This document shows positions 1-8,335 of a DNA stretch of 40,006 nt, in pieces. The notes beneath the pieces were generated by a model. It saw only the letters and a program-made list of their open reading frames with translations. It was not told the origin of the DNA and did not search any database. Made by a program: the position numbers and the translations under genes. Position 1 is the stretch's first letter; each line of letters opens with the position of its first letter. Source of the DNA: an uncultured Chthonomonas sp. (lineage in GTDB: Bacteria > Armatimonadota > Chthonomonadetes > Chthonomonadales > Chthonomonadaceae); assembly GCA_903859705.1 (NCBI GenBank), contig CAIONQ010000054.1, positions 1-40,006 on the forward strand. Direction: 5' to 3'.

Positions 1-1554
1 ACTGTGCAGGAGCTGGATGGAACAAGAGTTACCTTTGGATACGATGTTACGAGCCAGTTAACGCTGGAACAACGCAGCGGAGCACAGGCCTACGACATCG
101 GGTACTCATATGACCGGGCTGGGAACAGGCTTACACAAACCAGCAAACGAAGTGCGGTAGAAATTGCTTTTCGTAACAACCTGCTCATACAGTACAATGC
201 CGCCAATGCGCAGGTGCTGATAACGCCGCCAACTGGCGCGCCAACCACCCAGACCTTTGACCCTGTGGGCAACCTTACCATCCAGAACACTGGCGGCGCG
301 GATTCAGAGGTTGTCGCAGCAAGCTGCTCCTCAAATCATGCCAACCCCGGCATGATTTGGAGTCCAGAAAACCGCCTGCTCTCCATATCCAACCCGGATG
401 GAAGTGGTGAACAGAGCACCTACTCCGCAGATGGCCTGCGCAAGTCCAGGACCTCTGGCGGCGTAACCACCAACTTTACCTGGGATGCCCAGAACCTGCT
501 GATGGAAACCGATACCAGCAACGTAATTCAGGCCAGATACACTGATTTCCCGGGCTACTGGGGAGGCTTAACCAGCCAGAACAGAAGTGGAACAAGCTCC
601 TTTTACGGTTACGACAGCCAGGGCTCGGTGTGCATCCTCACAAACTCTGCCGGCACGCCAACCGATAGCTACGTCTACACCGCATTCGGGGTAGAACTCC
701 TCAACGGCAGCGGCACCATAAACCCATTCCAGTATATTGGTCTCTATGGCTACTACATGACCTTCATTAATCTGTACTATGTGCGGGCACGGTGGCTTGA
801 TGCTGTGAAGGGAAGGTGGGATAGCAGGGATCCGATTGGATTTGATGGTGGCGATTGGAACCTTACGAGATACTGCAACAATATTCCTTCGTGTGTGATT
901 GAACCCACAGGAACTCAGATAAGCTTTGGAGATGGGCTTTTGTCGATTTGGGATCGTACCATGCGGTTTATTTCAGATCCAGAGGGCAATGATCCTTGGA
1001 CTGCTGTCGGGAAAAAAATCTGGCGAAGGGGAAAGCGAATTGCGATAGAGTTTATAGATAACTGCTTAATTCCAAATCTGCCTTATTTACCATGTACAGA
1101 TTGCGCATCTGCAATACTTAGCGAGTGGCAGGGTGATCCAAAGATCTGGAATGTTAAGCGTGGCACATACCCTGTTAAACCAGGAGGGCAGCCACCACAA
1201 CATGTATGTAATCCGGATTATGCACATTGCATGGCATGCTGCACCCTATCGCGAGCAAGCGATTTTTTATGTGCCTTGTCTTCGCAAGCATTTCAGAACA
1301 GTCGATACAACGCAGGACCTGCCAAGGCGAAGCGACGAGATGACGCCTGCCGGATCGGAATCGCTGTATCATTCGCTGACAATATTTCGTGTCACTCCCA
1401 ATGCAGTACTATTTTTGACGACTGGAAAAACAAGGTTGATCCTGTTTACAAGGGCAATCGATTTTGCAACGATCTACACAGGTCCCGCAGGGAAATTCCG
1501 TTTAAACCGTCGATGGGACTTCCTCCGTTACTTGAATGCAATTATATACAGTGA
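1..1554 (+). CDS. RHS repeat protein, C-terminal part, with Cys-rich variable tip (5' partial)
   Basis: The reading frame is open at the first base, so only the last ~517 residues of a larger RHS protein are present. YD-type repeats occupy the first ~230 residues. The RHS core lies at about 240-303 (numbered from the GTG at 4), with LYYVRARW, RDPIGF and GDWNLTRY motifs and a PTG end that usually marks the boundary with a variable tip. The ~213-residue tip holds 13 cysteines, including CTDC, HCMACC and CHSQC clusters. In RHS polymorphic toxins the core builds a shell and the tip is the secreted effector, often followed by an immunity gene. I do not recognise the tip fold, so a toxin role is inferred from position only. 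The next gene starts 27 bp downstream. Confidence 0.9.
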   Translation, partial: TVQELDGTRVTFGYDVTSQLTLEQRSGAQAYDIGYSYDRAGNRLTQTSKRSAVEIAFRNNLLIQYNAANAQVLITPPTGAPTTQTFDPVGNLTIQNTGGADSEVVAASCSSNHANPGMIWSPENRLLSISNPDGSGEQSTYSADGLRKSRTSGGVTTNFTWDAQNLLMETDTSNVIQARYTDFPGYWGGLTSQNRSGTSSFYGYDSQGSVCILTNSAGTPTDSYVYTAFGVELLNGSGTINPFQYIGLYGYYMTFINLYYVRARWLDAVKGRWDSRDPIGFDGGDWNLTRYCNNIPSCVIEPTGTQISFGDGLLSIWDRTMRFISDPEGNDPWTAVGKKIWRRGKRIAIEFIDNCLIPNLPYLPCTDCASAILSEWQGDPKIWNVKRGTYPVKPGGQPPQHVCNPDYAHCMACCTLSRASDFLCALSSQAFQNSRYNAGPAKAKRRDDACRIGIAVSFADNISCHSQCSTIFDDWKNKVDPVYKGNRFCNDLHRSRREIPFKPSMGLPPLLECNYIQ

Positions 1555-1581
1555 TGTACCTAATTGGCGAGGAGTACTGCC

Positions 1582-1860
1582 ATGCAAATTGCAAAATCAA
1601 ACACAATTAAGCGAGAACGAGGGTGGCCCCCATCGACGCGCCCCACAACCGTTTTACTGCTATTCGCATTCTATACGTTCCTATGCGTAGTGGTTGCGTA
1701 TGATCATCCTAAAATGCTTATGTTAGGTGCTAATCCAGCACTTAACTTCTCTGATCCGAGGTATTTCAACTGGGGGAACCTGCACGATCGGGTATTTCGG
1801 ATACCGTTCGTAGCGGCTTTACGGGCTTGGCGGCTGTGTTTTCCGTATGCTTCCTCCTGA
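1582..1860 (+). CDS. Small membrane protein; likely 5' half of a frameshifted ankyrin gene
   Basis: I chose the ATG at 1582 because an AGGAG lies about 7 bp upstream. The 92-residue frame has one clear membrane segment (about residues 24-42, rich in L, F, V) followed by a soluble stretch containing FNWGNLHDR. Its end, from about residue 80, is Arg/Trp/Cys-rich and looks like out-of-frame sequence. The next frame, open from 1755, continues with two more hydrophobic segments and ankyrin-like repeats. The simplest reading is that 1582-2492 was or is one gene with a frameshift between about 1755 and 1830. It sits where an immunity gene for the upstream RHS tip would be expected. Confidence 0.5.
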   Translation: MQIAKSNTIKRERGWPPSTRPTTVLLLFAFYTFLCVVVAYDHPKMLMLGANPALNFSDPRYFNWGNLHDRVFRIPFVAALRAWRLCFPYASS

Positions 1861-2492
1861 CAGGGCTTTTTGTCCGGCCATTTAAAGGGTTGCGATATGG
1901 ATTATTGGAATCAATCGCCCTCTTCCCAGGGATGTTTACCGTATTGAGTGCCTGTTTTGTTGTACCCGGGATTCTCGAACTGAGGCGATATGACATAGCG
2001 TGCCAGCCGGTTCTACAAAAAAGAGTATGCGAGGCAGCGCGCGATAACCAACCAGAACGGCTGAACAAGCTCATTCACGCGGGTGCCGATCCTGATTCGA
2101 CTATGGAAGATGCTAACGGCAATATGCTCGGTGCACTTACATATGCCAGTATTGAAGGCAACGAACAGTGTGTAGAGGTTCTGCTGAAGTGCGGTGCATC
2201 TCCAAGTGGTGCTGGGGACGGTACATCGGGTGGTACGACGGCGTTGGACTATGTGGTCCTTCACAACCGTATCGCGATAATGGCGCGCTTGTTAAACGCA
2301 GGCGCAAATGCGCACTATGTAACCTGGGCATCGACAGATAAACTCGTACTTACCCACAACTATGCCATGGCAGAGCTATTGCTTAAGGCCGGTTTGGATC
2401 GTCTCACATATGACAGCTTTATGGATATGAGTTCCAAGTCCAAGGACACTCGGATGCTTTCGCTTCTGAAGAAATATCCTCCTGCCGACTGA
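1827..2492 (+). CDS. Membrane-anchored ankyrin-repeat protein, possible RHS immunity partner
   Basis: The frame would have to start at a TTG (1827) without a convincing ribosome site, which supports it being the 3' part of the gene that begins at 1582. Two hydrophobic segments (about residues 2-14 and 25-47) precede ankyrin-like units from about residue 65: an N-terminal unit with LNKLIHAGADPD, then one with CVEVLLKCGASP, then one with MARLLNAGANAHY, and a last one with MAELLLKAGLD. Ankyrin repeats mediate protein binding, and ankyrin proteins are known as immunity partners of some polymorphic toxins. Binding to the RHS tip is an inference from adjacency. Confidence 0.7.
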   Translation: MAAVFSVCFLLTGLFVRPFKGLRYGLLESIALFPGMFTVLSACFVVPGILELRRYDIACQPVLQKRVCEAARDNQPERLNKLIHAGADPDSTMEDANGNMLGALTYASIEGNEQCVEVLLKCGASPSGAGDGTSGGTTALDYVVLHNRIAIMARLLNAGANAHYVTWASTDKLVLTHNYAMAELLLKAGLDRLTYDSFMDMSSKSKDTRMLSLLKKYPPAD

Positions 2493-2716
2493 CGGTGCAT
2501 CAGGTGTGAGCAACTCTCGGTGCTTCGCCAGATGGCGGTACCTCACGGTAAGCATCAGAAAAGGTGTGCCTCGACAAATGTCTCAAACAAAATAAACTAC
2601 TGACACCTAAATTTGTAAGGATAGTTCTGCCTGCCCTAGAAGCCGCAAATGCACTGTGCAACTGGCACGTCTCGCATGCCGCATCGAAGTGGAAGGTTTT
2701 GCTGCCGTGAATGTTA

Positions 2717-3058
2717 TCAATTACCTTTGAAGCAACACAGAGCGAGGATCACGAGGAAAGAGCGGAGGTCAAATGCTGTGCGAACTATTGCTTCTTCGTC
2801 TGAAACATGAGCCTCTGCATGAAGAATGCATGTGTGTGCAAGCAAAGATGGCGGGATGCTGGGGCGACCGTTCTTATCTGCATTCAAGACAGCGAAGTCA
2901 TCATCTATAAAAAGCCGTGATGCAGCTTTTGCAAGTTGCGCAGGGGAATTACCCGCCGGAAGCTCAACGTCTAATACGTTCCCGACATCGTACAAATCCA
3001 TATGGTTACTGCGCTTACTGATTATATCGACTCCACAGCCTGCCACTCCATATTTCAT
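2717..3058 (-). pseudogene. Remnant of an IS1182-family transposase (N-terminal part)
   Basis: About 80 residues from 3001 down to roughly 2750 match the start of IS1182-type DDE transposases: an ELPAGNSPAQL opening, a hydrophobic-acidic DDDFAVL stretch, then GRPSIPPSLLA and VSDEEAIVRTAFDLR, which correspond to the usual GRPPIPPE...L and GxSDREAVExxxFDLR motifs. The match stops right after FDLR and the frame ends 14 residues later. No DDE catalytic region and no terminal inverted repeats were found around it. It is a decayed mobile element, consistent with the accessory nature of the RHS flank. Confidence 0.6.
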
Positions 3059-3352
3059 TGATGCCCTGAAACGGGCGGTAGTTAGTGCTTACATGGACGG
3101 CACCGTGGCTTCCCTCAAAGATTGTACTATTGGCAATGCCGAGTGGGCGAGAAATGATTCGCCCCTTGCGCAGATCGCGATAGCGCGCATATGCGCTGGC
3201 CAATTTCTGCATAACTGAACCCCATCCTGATTTCTCTTGTTCAGGCGGTGGGACGAGGCATTTCTGTTGCAAACCTGCCGCAAGGCGGGCGATATCTCAC
3301 CCCGAAGTGCGGAACCCCGGGGCGGGAATCCCCCACTGCCAGTATATGAATG
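3059..3352. other. Gene-poor gap between transposase remnant and GH127 gene
   Basis: Several short overlapping frames cross this stretch, none with a recognisable motif or a good ribosome site. It is the 3' side of the GH127-like gene and may contain further decayed insertion-sequence DNA. Confidence 0.4.
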
Positions 3353-5539
3353 CTACGGCAGTGCTTCAAAGCCGGCCACGTTGATGAAATGATCTTTTGA
3401 AGCGGGGTTCTTTTCGTTGATTATTCGGATCTGGATTTTGTGCTTAGCTGCTGGCAGACCGGCGGTTTTCCATTCGAAGGGCAGATCTCGGCCAGGGGCA
3501 AATTGATCGACGGTGGCAACTTGCTTGCCATCGATTATTACTTCGGCGATGCCGGCATCGTCGTATTTACCGCCGAGCCAGCGTACTCCCGTCCCCTCAA
3601 ACTCTGCCTCGGCGATTGCCCCTACCTCACGAGTAAACCGAAAGGATCCAGAGTCGTTCCAGCCGGGGCTGAAGTGTACTAACCGATAGCTTATTCTATC
3701 TGGCGCTGCCGGATCAAGGTAGATGAGGTAAGGTTCGCCTTCGGCGAAGGTGTAGAATGGCCGGAATGTGGCTGTTGTACGGTTGCTGCCGAGCAGCTCA
3801 AAGGTGAGTGGATGGCCAGCAACCGGCCGCAGGTGTTTGAGCAGATCAGCGGCGGGAAGGTTTCGCAGGGTATCGTGCAATGGACCTTTGACGGGCGTGG
3901 CCAGCGCAGTTGGGCCGACGGTTATTGCGGCCGGGTAGGCTTTGCCGGGCATAAATGGCGTTATGGTGGGCGCCATTGGCAGGCTTACGTCCACTCTGTC
4001 TCCAGAAGTTAGTGGGCTGGATATCCGTAGCCAGTGATCTGTACCGGGGCTTGCAGACGCTGATTTTCCGTTGATCCTAACCTGCATGTTGCCGGCGAGC
4101 CAGCCGGGTATCCGCAGCGCCAGTCGGAAGTTGTTTGGGCTTTGCTTTACTATAAAGTGCGCTGCACTTTCCTGCGGAAAGGTGCCGTGTTGCTCCAGGC
4201 GAAGCTTGCCACCTGGCAAGTGTACGTTGACGCTGGAGGGAGTGTATAGGTTGACGAAGAGTGTATTTGCTGCGTGGAAGTAGATGAGATCGTGGTAATC
4301 TGCAGCGGCCATGGGGCGTGTGCCAGTGCAGCAGGTCCATGGGGTTTCCATGTTGTGCTTTTCTGCGCCGCCTGTGCAGTAATCTGAGTAGTAACATACC
4401 TTGCCATCCGGGCTCATAGATATGCTGGCCCCAATGCCGTTTACAATAAGCTTCTCTATCCAGTCGCCATATCTGGCATCACCCGTGCAGCTGATAAGGT
4501 ATTTGCACACTTTAAATCCGGCCCACGATCCACATTGGGTTTCGAAGCTGTTGTGCGTTTCGCCTAACAGCCTCAACAGTGTGTCACGGGGTGCAAGCAG
4601 TTCATTTGGCCCAAAGCCGCCGGTTGCAAAGCATTGCTCTTTCTGCAGAATGTCGTAGGCGTTGGATAGGGTTTGTATGTGTCTCTTATCGCCATCCACT
4701 AGGTAGGCAGCCCCCAGCCCACTGAGGGTGTTTACATGGCTGTAAGCGTGATAGCCACCCGTAGTTTGCCCGTTGGGGCGTTTGCCAAAGATATCGCCTT
4801 TGCGGCCGTAGATATCCCAATATTCGTTATATTCCCACACCTTTGCGAAATCACGGTAGCGCGTTTCACCGGTAGCCAGGTAAGCACGGTAGAGGTTCTC
4901 GCTCAGTGTGTACCACTCAGTATCGCCATCTCCAGCATTAAATGCGTAGCCTCGCTTTCGGCTGAGGTTCTTTTCTGCCCAGGCAGTTATGCGGCTTAGA
5001 TCCTGCTTCGCCCCATTGCTGTGGCAGTAAATTACCATATCCACCAGACCACCGATTGTTTTTTCGTAGGTGTAATGCCTGGCATTCGGGTTCTTAGAGA
5101 AGTAGAAAAAGCCATCTGGTGATATGCATTTGCTCCACTCGGATCTCAGGTACTCTGCACGCTTCAGGCAGGCGGGATCGCCGGTGGCGGCATACATTCT
5201 GGCAAGGCCAGACAGTATCTGGCCAAATACATGAAAAACGTCCGAGCTGTACCAGCCACCAAGATCAATCCCTGGCGCTGGAAGGCCTGCACGCTGGCGA
5301 AAGCCTTTCAAGAGAGCATCTGGCGGTATTCGCAGATAATCAAAACGGATTTCATCAAACTGAGATTTCAGCGGCCCATCTTCCAGGGTTACACCGGCAT
5401 AATCGAAAGGGCTAAGAATGCGCTTGCCGATTTCGTGCGAGGCTGTTCGGGTTTGCGATTGCCCGCGGGCAGCCAACAGCAAGAGCATGGCTGGCAGAAT
5501 TGATAGATAGCGTTTGAACACCGTTCGGAAGTTTGCCAC
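3353..5539 (-). CDS. Secreted GH127-like glycoside hydrolase (beta-L-arabinofuranosidase family, DUF1680)
   Basis: This 728-residue protein starts at a GTG with GGAGA about 8 bp upstream and has a signal peptide (about 1-29). The body matches the GH127/DUF1680 (alpha/alpha)6 barrel: DGPLKSQFDE near 54-63, GGYHAYSHVNTL near 261-272, ETQC at 333-336 and WTCCTG at 401-406. GH127 enzymes use a Zn-bound cysteine nucleophile in a Cys-Cys pair, here probably Cys403/Cys404. The usual second ligand motif is E-T-C, whereas this protein has E-T-Q-C, so the metal site may differ. After the barrel come beta-rich domains and a C-terminal ~100-residue domain (from about 630) resembling a carbohydrate-binding module. 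The substrate is probably arabinose- or related sugar-containing glycans. It is divergent from the next hydrolase, sharing a 159-bp intergenic region. Confidence 0.88.
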   Translation of the reverse strand: MANFRTVFKRYLSILPAMLLLLAARGQSQTRTASHEIGKRILSPFDYAGVTLEDGPLKSQFDEIRFDYLRIPPDALLKGFRQRAGLPAPGIDLGGWYSSDVFHVFGQILSGLARMYAATGDPACLKRAEYLRSEWSKCISPDGFFYFSKNPNARHYTYEKTIGGLVDMVIYCHSNGAKQDLSRITAWAEKNLSRKRGYAFNAGDGDTEWYTLSENLYRAYLATGETRYRDFAKVWEYNEYWDIYGRKGDIFGKRPNGQTTGGYHAYSHVNTLSGLGAAYLVDGDKRHIQTLSNAYDILQKEQCFATGGFGPNELLAPRDTLLRLLGETHNSFETQCGSWAGFKVCKYLISCTGDARYGDWIEKLIVNGIGASISMSPDGKVCYYSDYCTGGAEKHNMETPWTCCTGTRPMAAADYHDLIYFHAANTLFVNLYTPSSVNVHLPGGKLRLEQHGTFPQESAAHFIVKQSPNNFRLALRIPGWLAGNMQVRINGKSASASPGTDHWLRISSPLTSGDRVDVSLPMAPTITPFMPGKAYPAAITVGPTALATPVKGPLHDTLRNLPAADLLKHLRPVAGHPLTFELLGSNRTTATFRPFYTFAEGEPYLIYLDPAAPDRISYRLVHFSPGWNDSGSFRFTREVGAIAEAEFEGTGVRWLGGKYDDAGIAEVIIDGKQVATVDQFAPGRDLPFEWKTAGLPAAKHKIQIRIINEKNPASKDHFINVAGFEALP

Positions 5540-5698
5540 TTTGATTATCTCCGGGGCGCATGGTTGCCGCCGTAAGAGGCAACTTCGCCAAACTTAGGCC
5601 AGCATCCTTCGGAAGCTCGCAGGAGAGTCTGCTAACGGCATGGTACCTATCTTCAGGATATTGTTTGGGGCAAACTGGCCCCGGGTTGGAGAGAACAA

Positions 5699-7702
5699 AT
5701 GCATCGTTCAAGGCTAACCGGCCTAATCGCCCTTTTCAGCATTGCTATTGGAATAGGTGCCCATATTCCTGCCTCCGCTCAAGAGCGCGACCTTATGAGC
5801 GACACCTGGACAGCAACAGATGCGCTTGGCCGCACGATGCCGGATTACTCCAGCGTTGGGCCTATTAAGAAAGACCACCGACGCGTGGTTGGCATGTTTT
5901 ACATTACCTGGCATAGCGATGGCCTGGCAAAGTTGCGCTCACCGTATAAAGCGGATGTAACCAAAGTACTGGCGGCAAACCCGGAGGCCAGGCTCAATGG
6001 AGCGGATCCACACTGGACAGAGGGCTCCTACCACTGGGGCGAGCCTGAGATGGGTTACTTCCTGAGCAAAGACGAATATGTGATTAGGCACGACATATCC
6101 ATGCTGGCGGATGCTGGCGTGGATGTGCTTGTGATGGATGTAACCAATGCCGTGCGGTACTGGGATGAGTGGAATGTGCTATTCCCGGTTATGCAAAAGA
6201 TGAAGGCAGAAGGTAACAAGGTGCCTCAGTTCTGCTTCTGGGCGTTTAACGGGCCCGTGATAACGGTTGTTCAGGACCTGTACGACAAGATTTACAAAGA
6301 GAAGAAGTATCAAGACCTGTGGTACTACTGGGATGGCAAGCCCCTCCTGCTTTACAACAGCAACACCACCGTAGATGCAAATGGCAAAGGCGTTGAAAAC
6401 CCCAACCCACATTACGATGCGGCCGCCGCAACCGACCCGAACAACCCACATTACAAGGATCAGGACTACACCGAAAAGGCTTACAAAGATTACACAAAGG
6501 AAGTAAAGAGCACTTTCACCCTCAGAACTATGTGGTGGGGCTACTACGAGTGGGCGGGCAAACGGTTTATAGGAACTGAAGACAACTGGAGCTTCGGTTA
6601 CGATATGGGCAACAAAGATGTTATGCGCCTCACCCCACAACAGCAGGTATCCCGGCACAATGGCATTGCCGAAGAGGCTGCCGTTACTCCTGGCCAGCAC
6701 CCATCCAGCCTCATTGGTAAATCGTGGACCCGTGAGGACGGCGAACCGCCTCTGGATGAGCATGACCTGCCGATATCTGCGAAAGACCCGTGGAGTGGCA
6801 AAACGATAAAGAACCCGGAAGCCTATGGCATTTACTTTCAGCAACGATGGGAAGAGGCACTTCAGGCAGATCCACAATTTCTTTATCTCAACGATTGGAA
6901 CGAATGGACTGCAGGTAAGTACCCACCAGATGGAGCCAAAACGACGAAGTTTATGCGGAGGGACAGCAACTACTTTTTTGTAGACCAGTATAACTCTGAG
7001 TTCAACCGTTCCATTCAGCCCATGAAGGGTGGATATACCGATAACTACTATATGCAGATGGCGCAGAACATCCGCAGGTACAAGGGCGTTCGTCCGCCGC
7101 AAACCGCACAGGGTTACCACAGTGCTCCCCTTACGGGTGACATGAACCACTGGAGGAGCGTTCAACCGGAGTTTCTGGATACTATAGGCGATACAATTCA
7201 TCGAGATTACGACGGATATGGCGGACAACACTATACAGACACCACTGGCAGAAATGACATTGTGGCCTCGAGAGTTGCCGTGGACGCCTCAAACATCACA
7301 TTCTACGTAGAAACAAAGGATGCGGTAACGCCGCACACTGGCAAGAACTGGATGCTACTGTTCATCCGAACATCCAAGAACTTGAAGGACGGTTGGTACG
7401 GATACAGCCACCTTGTAAACCTGAAGGTTATAGATCAAACGCATACCACATTGATGCACTGGAAGGGTGACCAGGCAGGCGGCAACTGGACCGATGCTGC
7501 GAATATCCGATATCGGTATGCCGGCAATAAACTCGAAATCAAAATACCGCGCAAACTGCTGGGGCTGCGCGGAAATCACCTTGATTTCGAGTTTAAGTGG
7601 GCAGATAACCCAACCGATTTGAAAGATCCTATTTCGCTGAGCACCAGTGGAGATACTGCCCCAAATCGACGGTTTAACTACCACTTTTTGTGGAGTAAGT
7701 GA
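5699..7702 (+). CDS. Secreted GH71/GH99-like glycoside hydrolase with C-terminal CBM9-like domain
   Basis: A GGAGAG sits just upstream of the ATG, and residues 1-28 form a signal peptide ending ASAQE. The central region (about 60-480) reads as a TIM-barrel of the GH71/GH99-like clan: a VVGMFYITWH strand near 63-72, VDVLVMDVTNAV at 141-152, KPLLLYN near 214-220 and LNDWNEWTAG at 397-406, which is typical of this group. The last ~170 residues (from about 490) resemble a CBM9/DOMON-type beta-sandwich, with a tract reading NDIVASRVAVDASNITFYVE. The family cleaves alpha-glucan or alpha-mannan bonds; the substrate here is unknown. It is transcribed away from the GH127 gene. Confidence 0.8.
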   Translation: MHRSRLTGLIALFSIAIGIGAHIPASAQERDLMSDTWTATDALGRTMPDYSSVGPIKKDHRRVVGMFYITWHSDGLAKLRSPYKADVTKVLAANPEARLNGADPHWTEGSYHWGEPEMGYFLSKDEYVIRHDISMLADAGVDVLVMDVTNAVRYWDEWNVLFPVMQKMKAEGNKVPQFCFWAFNGPVITVVQDLYDKIYKEKKYQDLWYYWDGKPLLLYNSNTTVDANGKGVENPNPHYDAAAATDPNNPHYKDQDYTEKAYKDYTKEVKSTFTLRTMWWGYYEWAGKRFIGTEDNWSFGYDMGNKDVMRLTPQQQVSRHNGIAEEAAVTPGQHPSSLIGKSWTREDGEPPLDEHDLPISAKDPWSGKTIKNPEAYGIYFQQRWEEALQADPQFLYLNDWNEWTAGKYPPDGAKTTKFMRRDSNYFFVDQYNSEFNRSIQPMKGGYTDNYYMQMAQNIRRYKGVRPPQTAQGYHSAPLTGDMNHWRSVQPEFLDTIGDTIHRDYDGYGGQHYTDTTGRNDIVASRVAVDASNITFYVETKDAVTPHTGKNWMLLFIRTSKNLKDGWYGYSHLVNLKVIDQTHTTLMHWKGDQAGGNWTDAANIRYRYAGNKLEIKIPRKLLGLRGNHLDFEFKWADNPTDLKDPISLSTSGDTAPNRRFNYHFLWSK

Positions 7703-7789
7703 CCGTTGCTGTTTGGGAACTGGCAAGGTGCTGAATGCGTTTATGTAATGAGCAGTGTAGTGCGCAAAAGCACCCTGAAAGGAATAGCC

Positions 7790-8206
7790 ATGAGCGCGGA
7801 ACAGCCCGATGATATAGTGGAGAAGACAGAGGAAGAGTGGAAAGAGGTGCTAACCCCGGAACAGTACTACGTGCTGCGGCAAAAGGGCACTGAACACGCC
7901 TTTACGGGCGAGTACTGGAACCATAAGGGTGACGGAACGTATCAGTGTGCGGCCTGCGGGCAGGTACTTTTTGGTTCAGACACCAAGTACGATAGCCATT
8001 GTGGCTGGCCAAGTTTTTATGATGCGATACCTGGCACCGTTAAGTATTACGAAGACAGAACACATGGAATGCTGCGAACAGAGGTTACCTGCAGCCGATG
8101 TGATGGGCACCTGGGGCACATCTTTCCCGATGGGCCACGACCAACGGGTACGCGCTTCTGCATAAACTCTATAAGCGTTAAGTTCGTGCCAGAGAAGCTG
8201 GACTGA
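7790..8206 (+). CDS. msrB: Peptide-methionine (R)-S-oxide reductase
   Basis: I chose the ATG at 7790, preceded by GAAAGGA about 8 bp upstream, rather than an upstream in-frame start that lacks the family's usual beginning. The 138-residue protein has all MsrB marks: zinc-binding CAAC (53-56) and CSRC (101-104), HCGWPSF (70-76), [11 protein letters not shown] (107-117) and RFCINS with the catalytic Cys124. Cys71 in the CGWPSF motif is at the usual resolving position. It reduces methionine-R-sulfoxide in proteins using thioredoxin. No signal peptide is seen, so it is cytoplasmic. It lies 87 bp after the hydrolase and ends in a clear terminator. Confidence 0.97.
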   Translation: MSAEQPDDIVEKTEEEWKEVLTPEQYYVLRQKGTEHAFTGEYWNHKGDGTYQCAACGQVLFGSDTKYDSHCGWPSFYDAIPGTVKYYEDRTHGMLRTEVTCSRCDGHLGHIFPDGPRPTGTRFCINSISVKFVPEKLD

Positions 8207-8240
8207 CACCAGAGCGCTGGCACTGAAGCTGGAATTTGTG

Positions 8241-8263
8241 GGGACGGCGTAAGCCGTCCCTTT
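8241..8263 (+). terminator. Rho-independent terminator after msrB
   Basis: GGGACGGC, loop GTAA, then GCCGTCCC forms a perfect 8-bp stem, followed by TTT. It lies 35 bp after the msrB stop codon and upstream of the regulator gene. Confidence 0.75.
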
Positions 8264-8321
8264 CCATTTGTAGGCTGGCAAACTGAGCAATAGAAGGTAA
8301 GTTTTTCTGATGAGGCACCTT

Positions 8322-8327
8322 TATAAT
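8322..8327 (+). promoter_or_regulatory. Perfect -10 box (TATAAT) of the AraC/GyrI gene
   Basis: TATAAT ends 8 bp before the first ATG at 8336, so the predicted transcript would start at or within a few bases of the start codon. The matching -35 is weak. This geometry predicts a leaderless mRNA. Confidence 0.5.
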
Positions 8328-8335
8328 AGGTAGTG

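Noticed and set aside
1133-1690. 185-residue plus-strand frame
   Set aside because: It overlaps the RHS tip in another frame with no recognisable features.
2826-3218. 130-residue plus-strand frame
   Set aside because: It overlaps the transposase remnant on the opposite strand and shows no motif; the minus-strand match is more convincing.
5667-5682. Short stem GGGGC...GCCCC just before the GH71/99-like ribosome site
   Set aside because: Only 5 bp with no conservation evidence; it could be chance in GC-containing DNA.
6179-7231. 350-residue minus-strand frame
   Set aside because: It lies wholly inside the GH71/99-like gene, has no ribosome site or family motif, and reflects codon bias of the plus strand.
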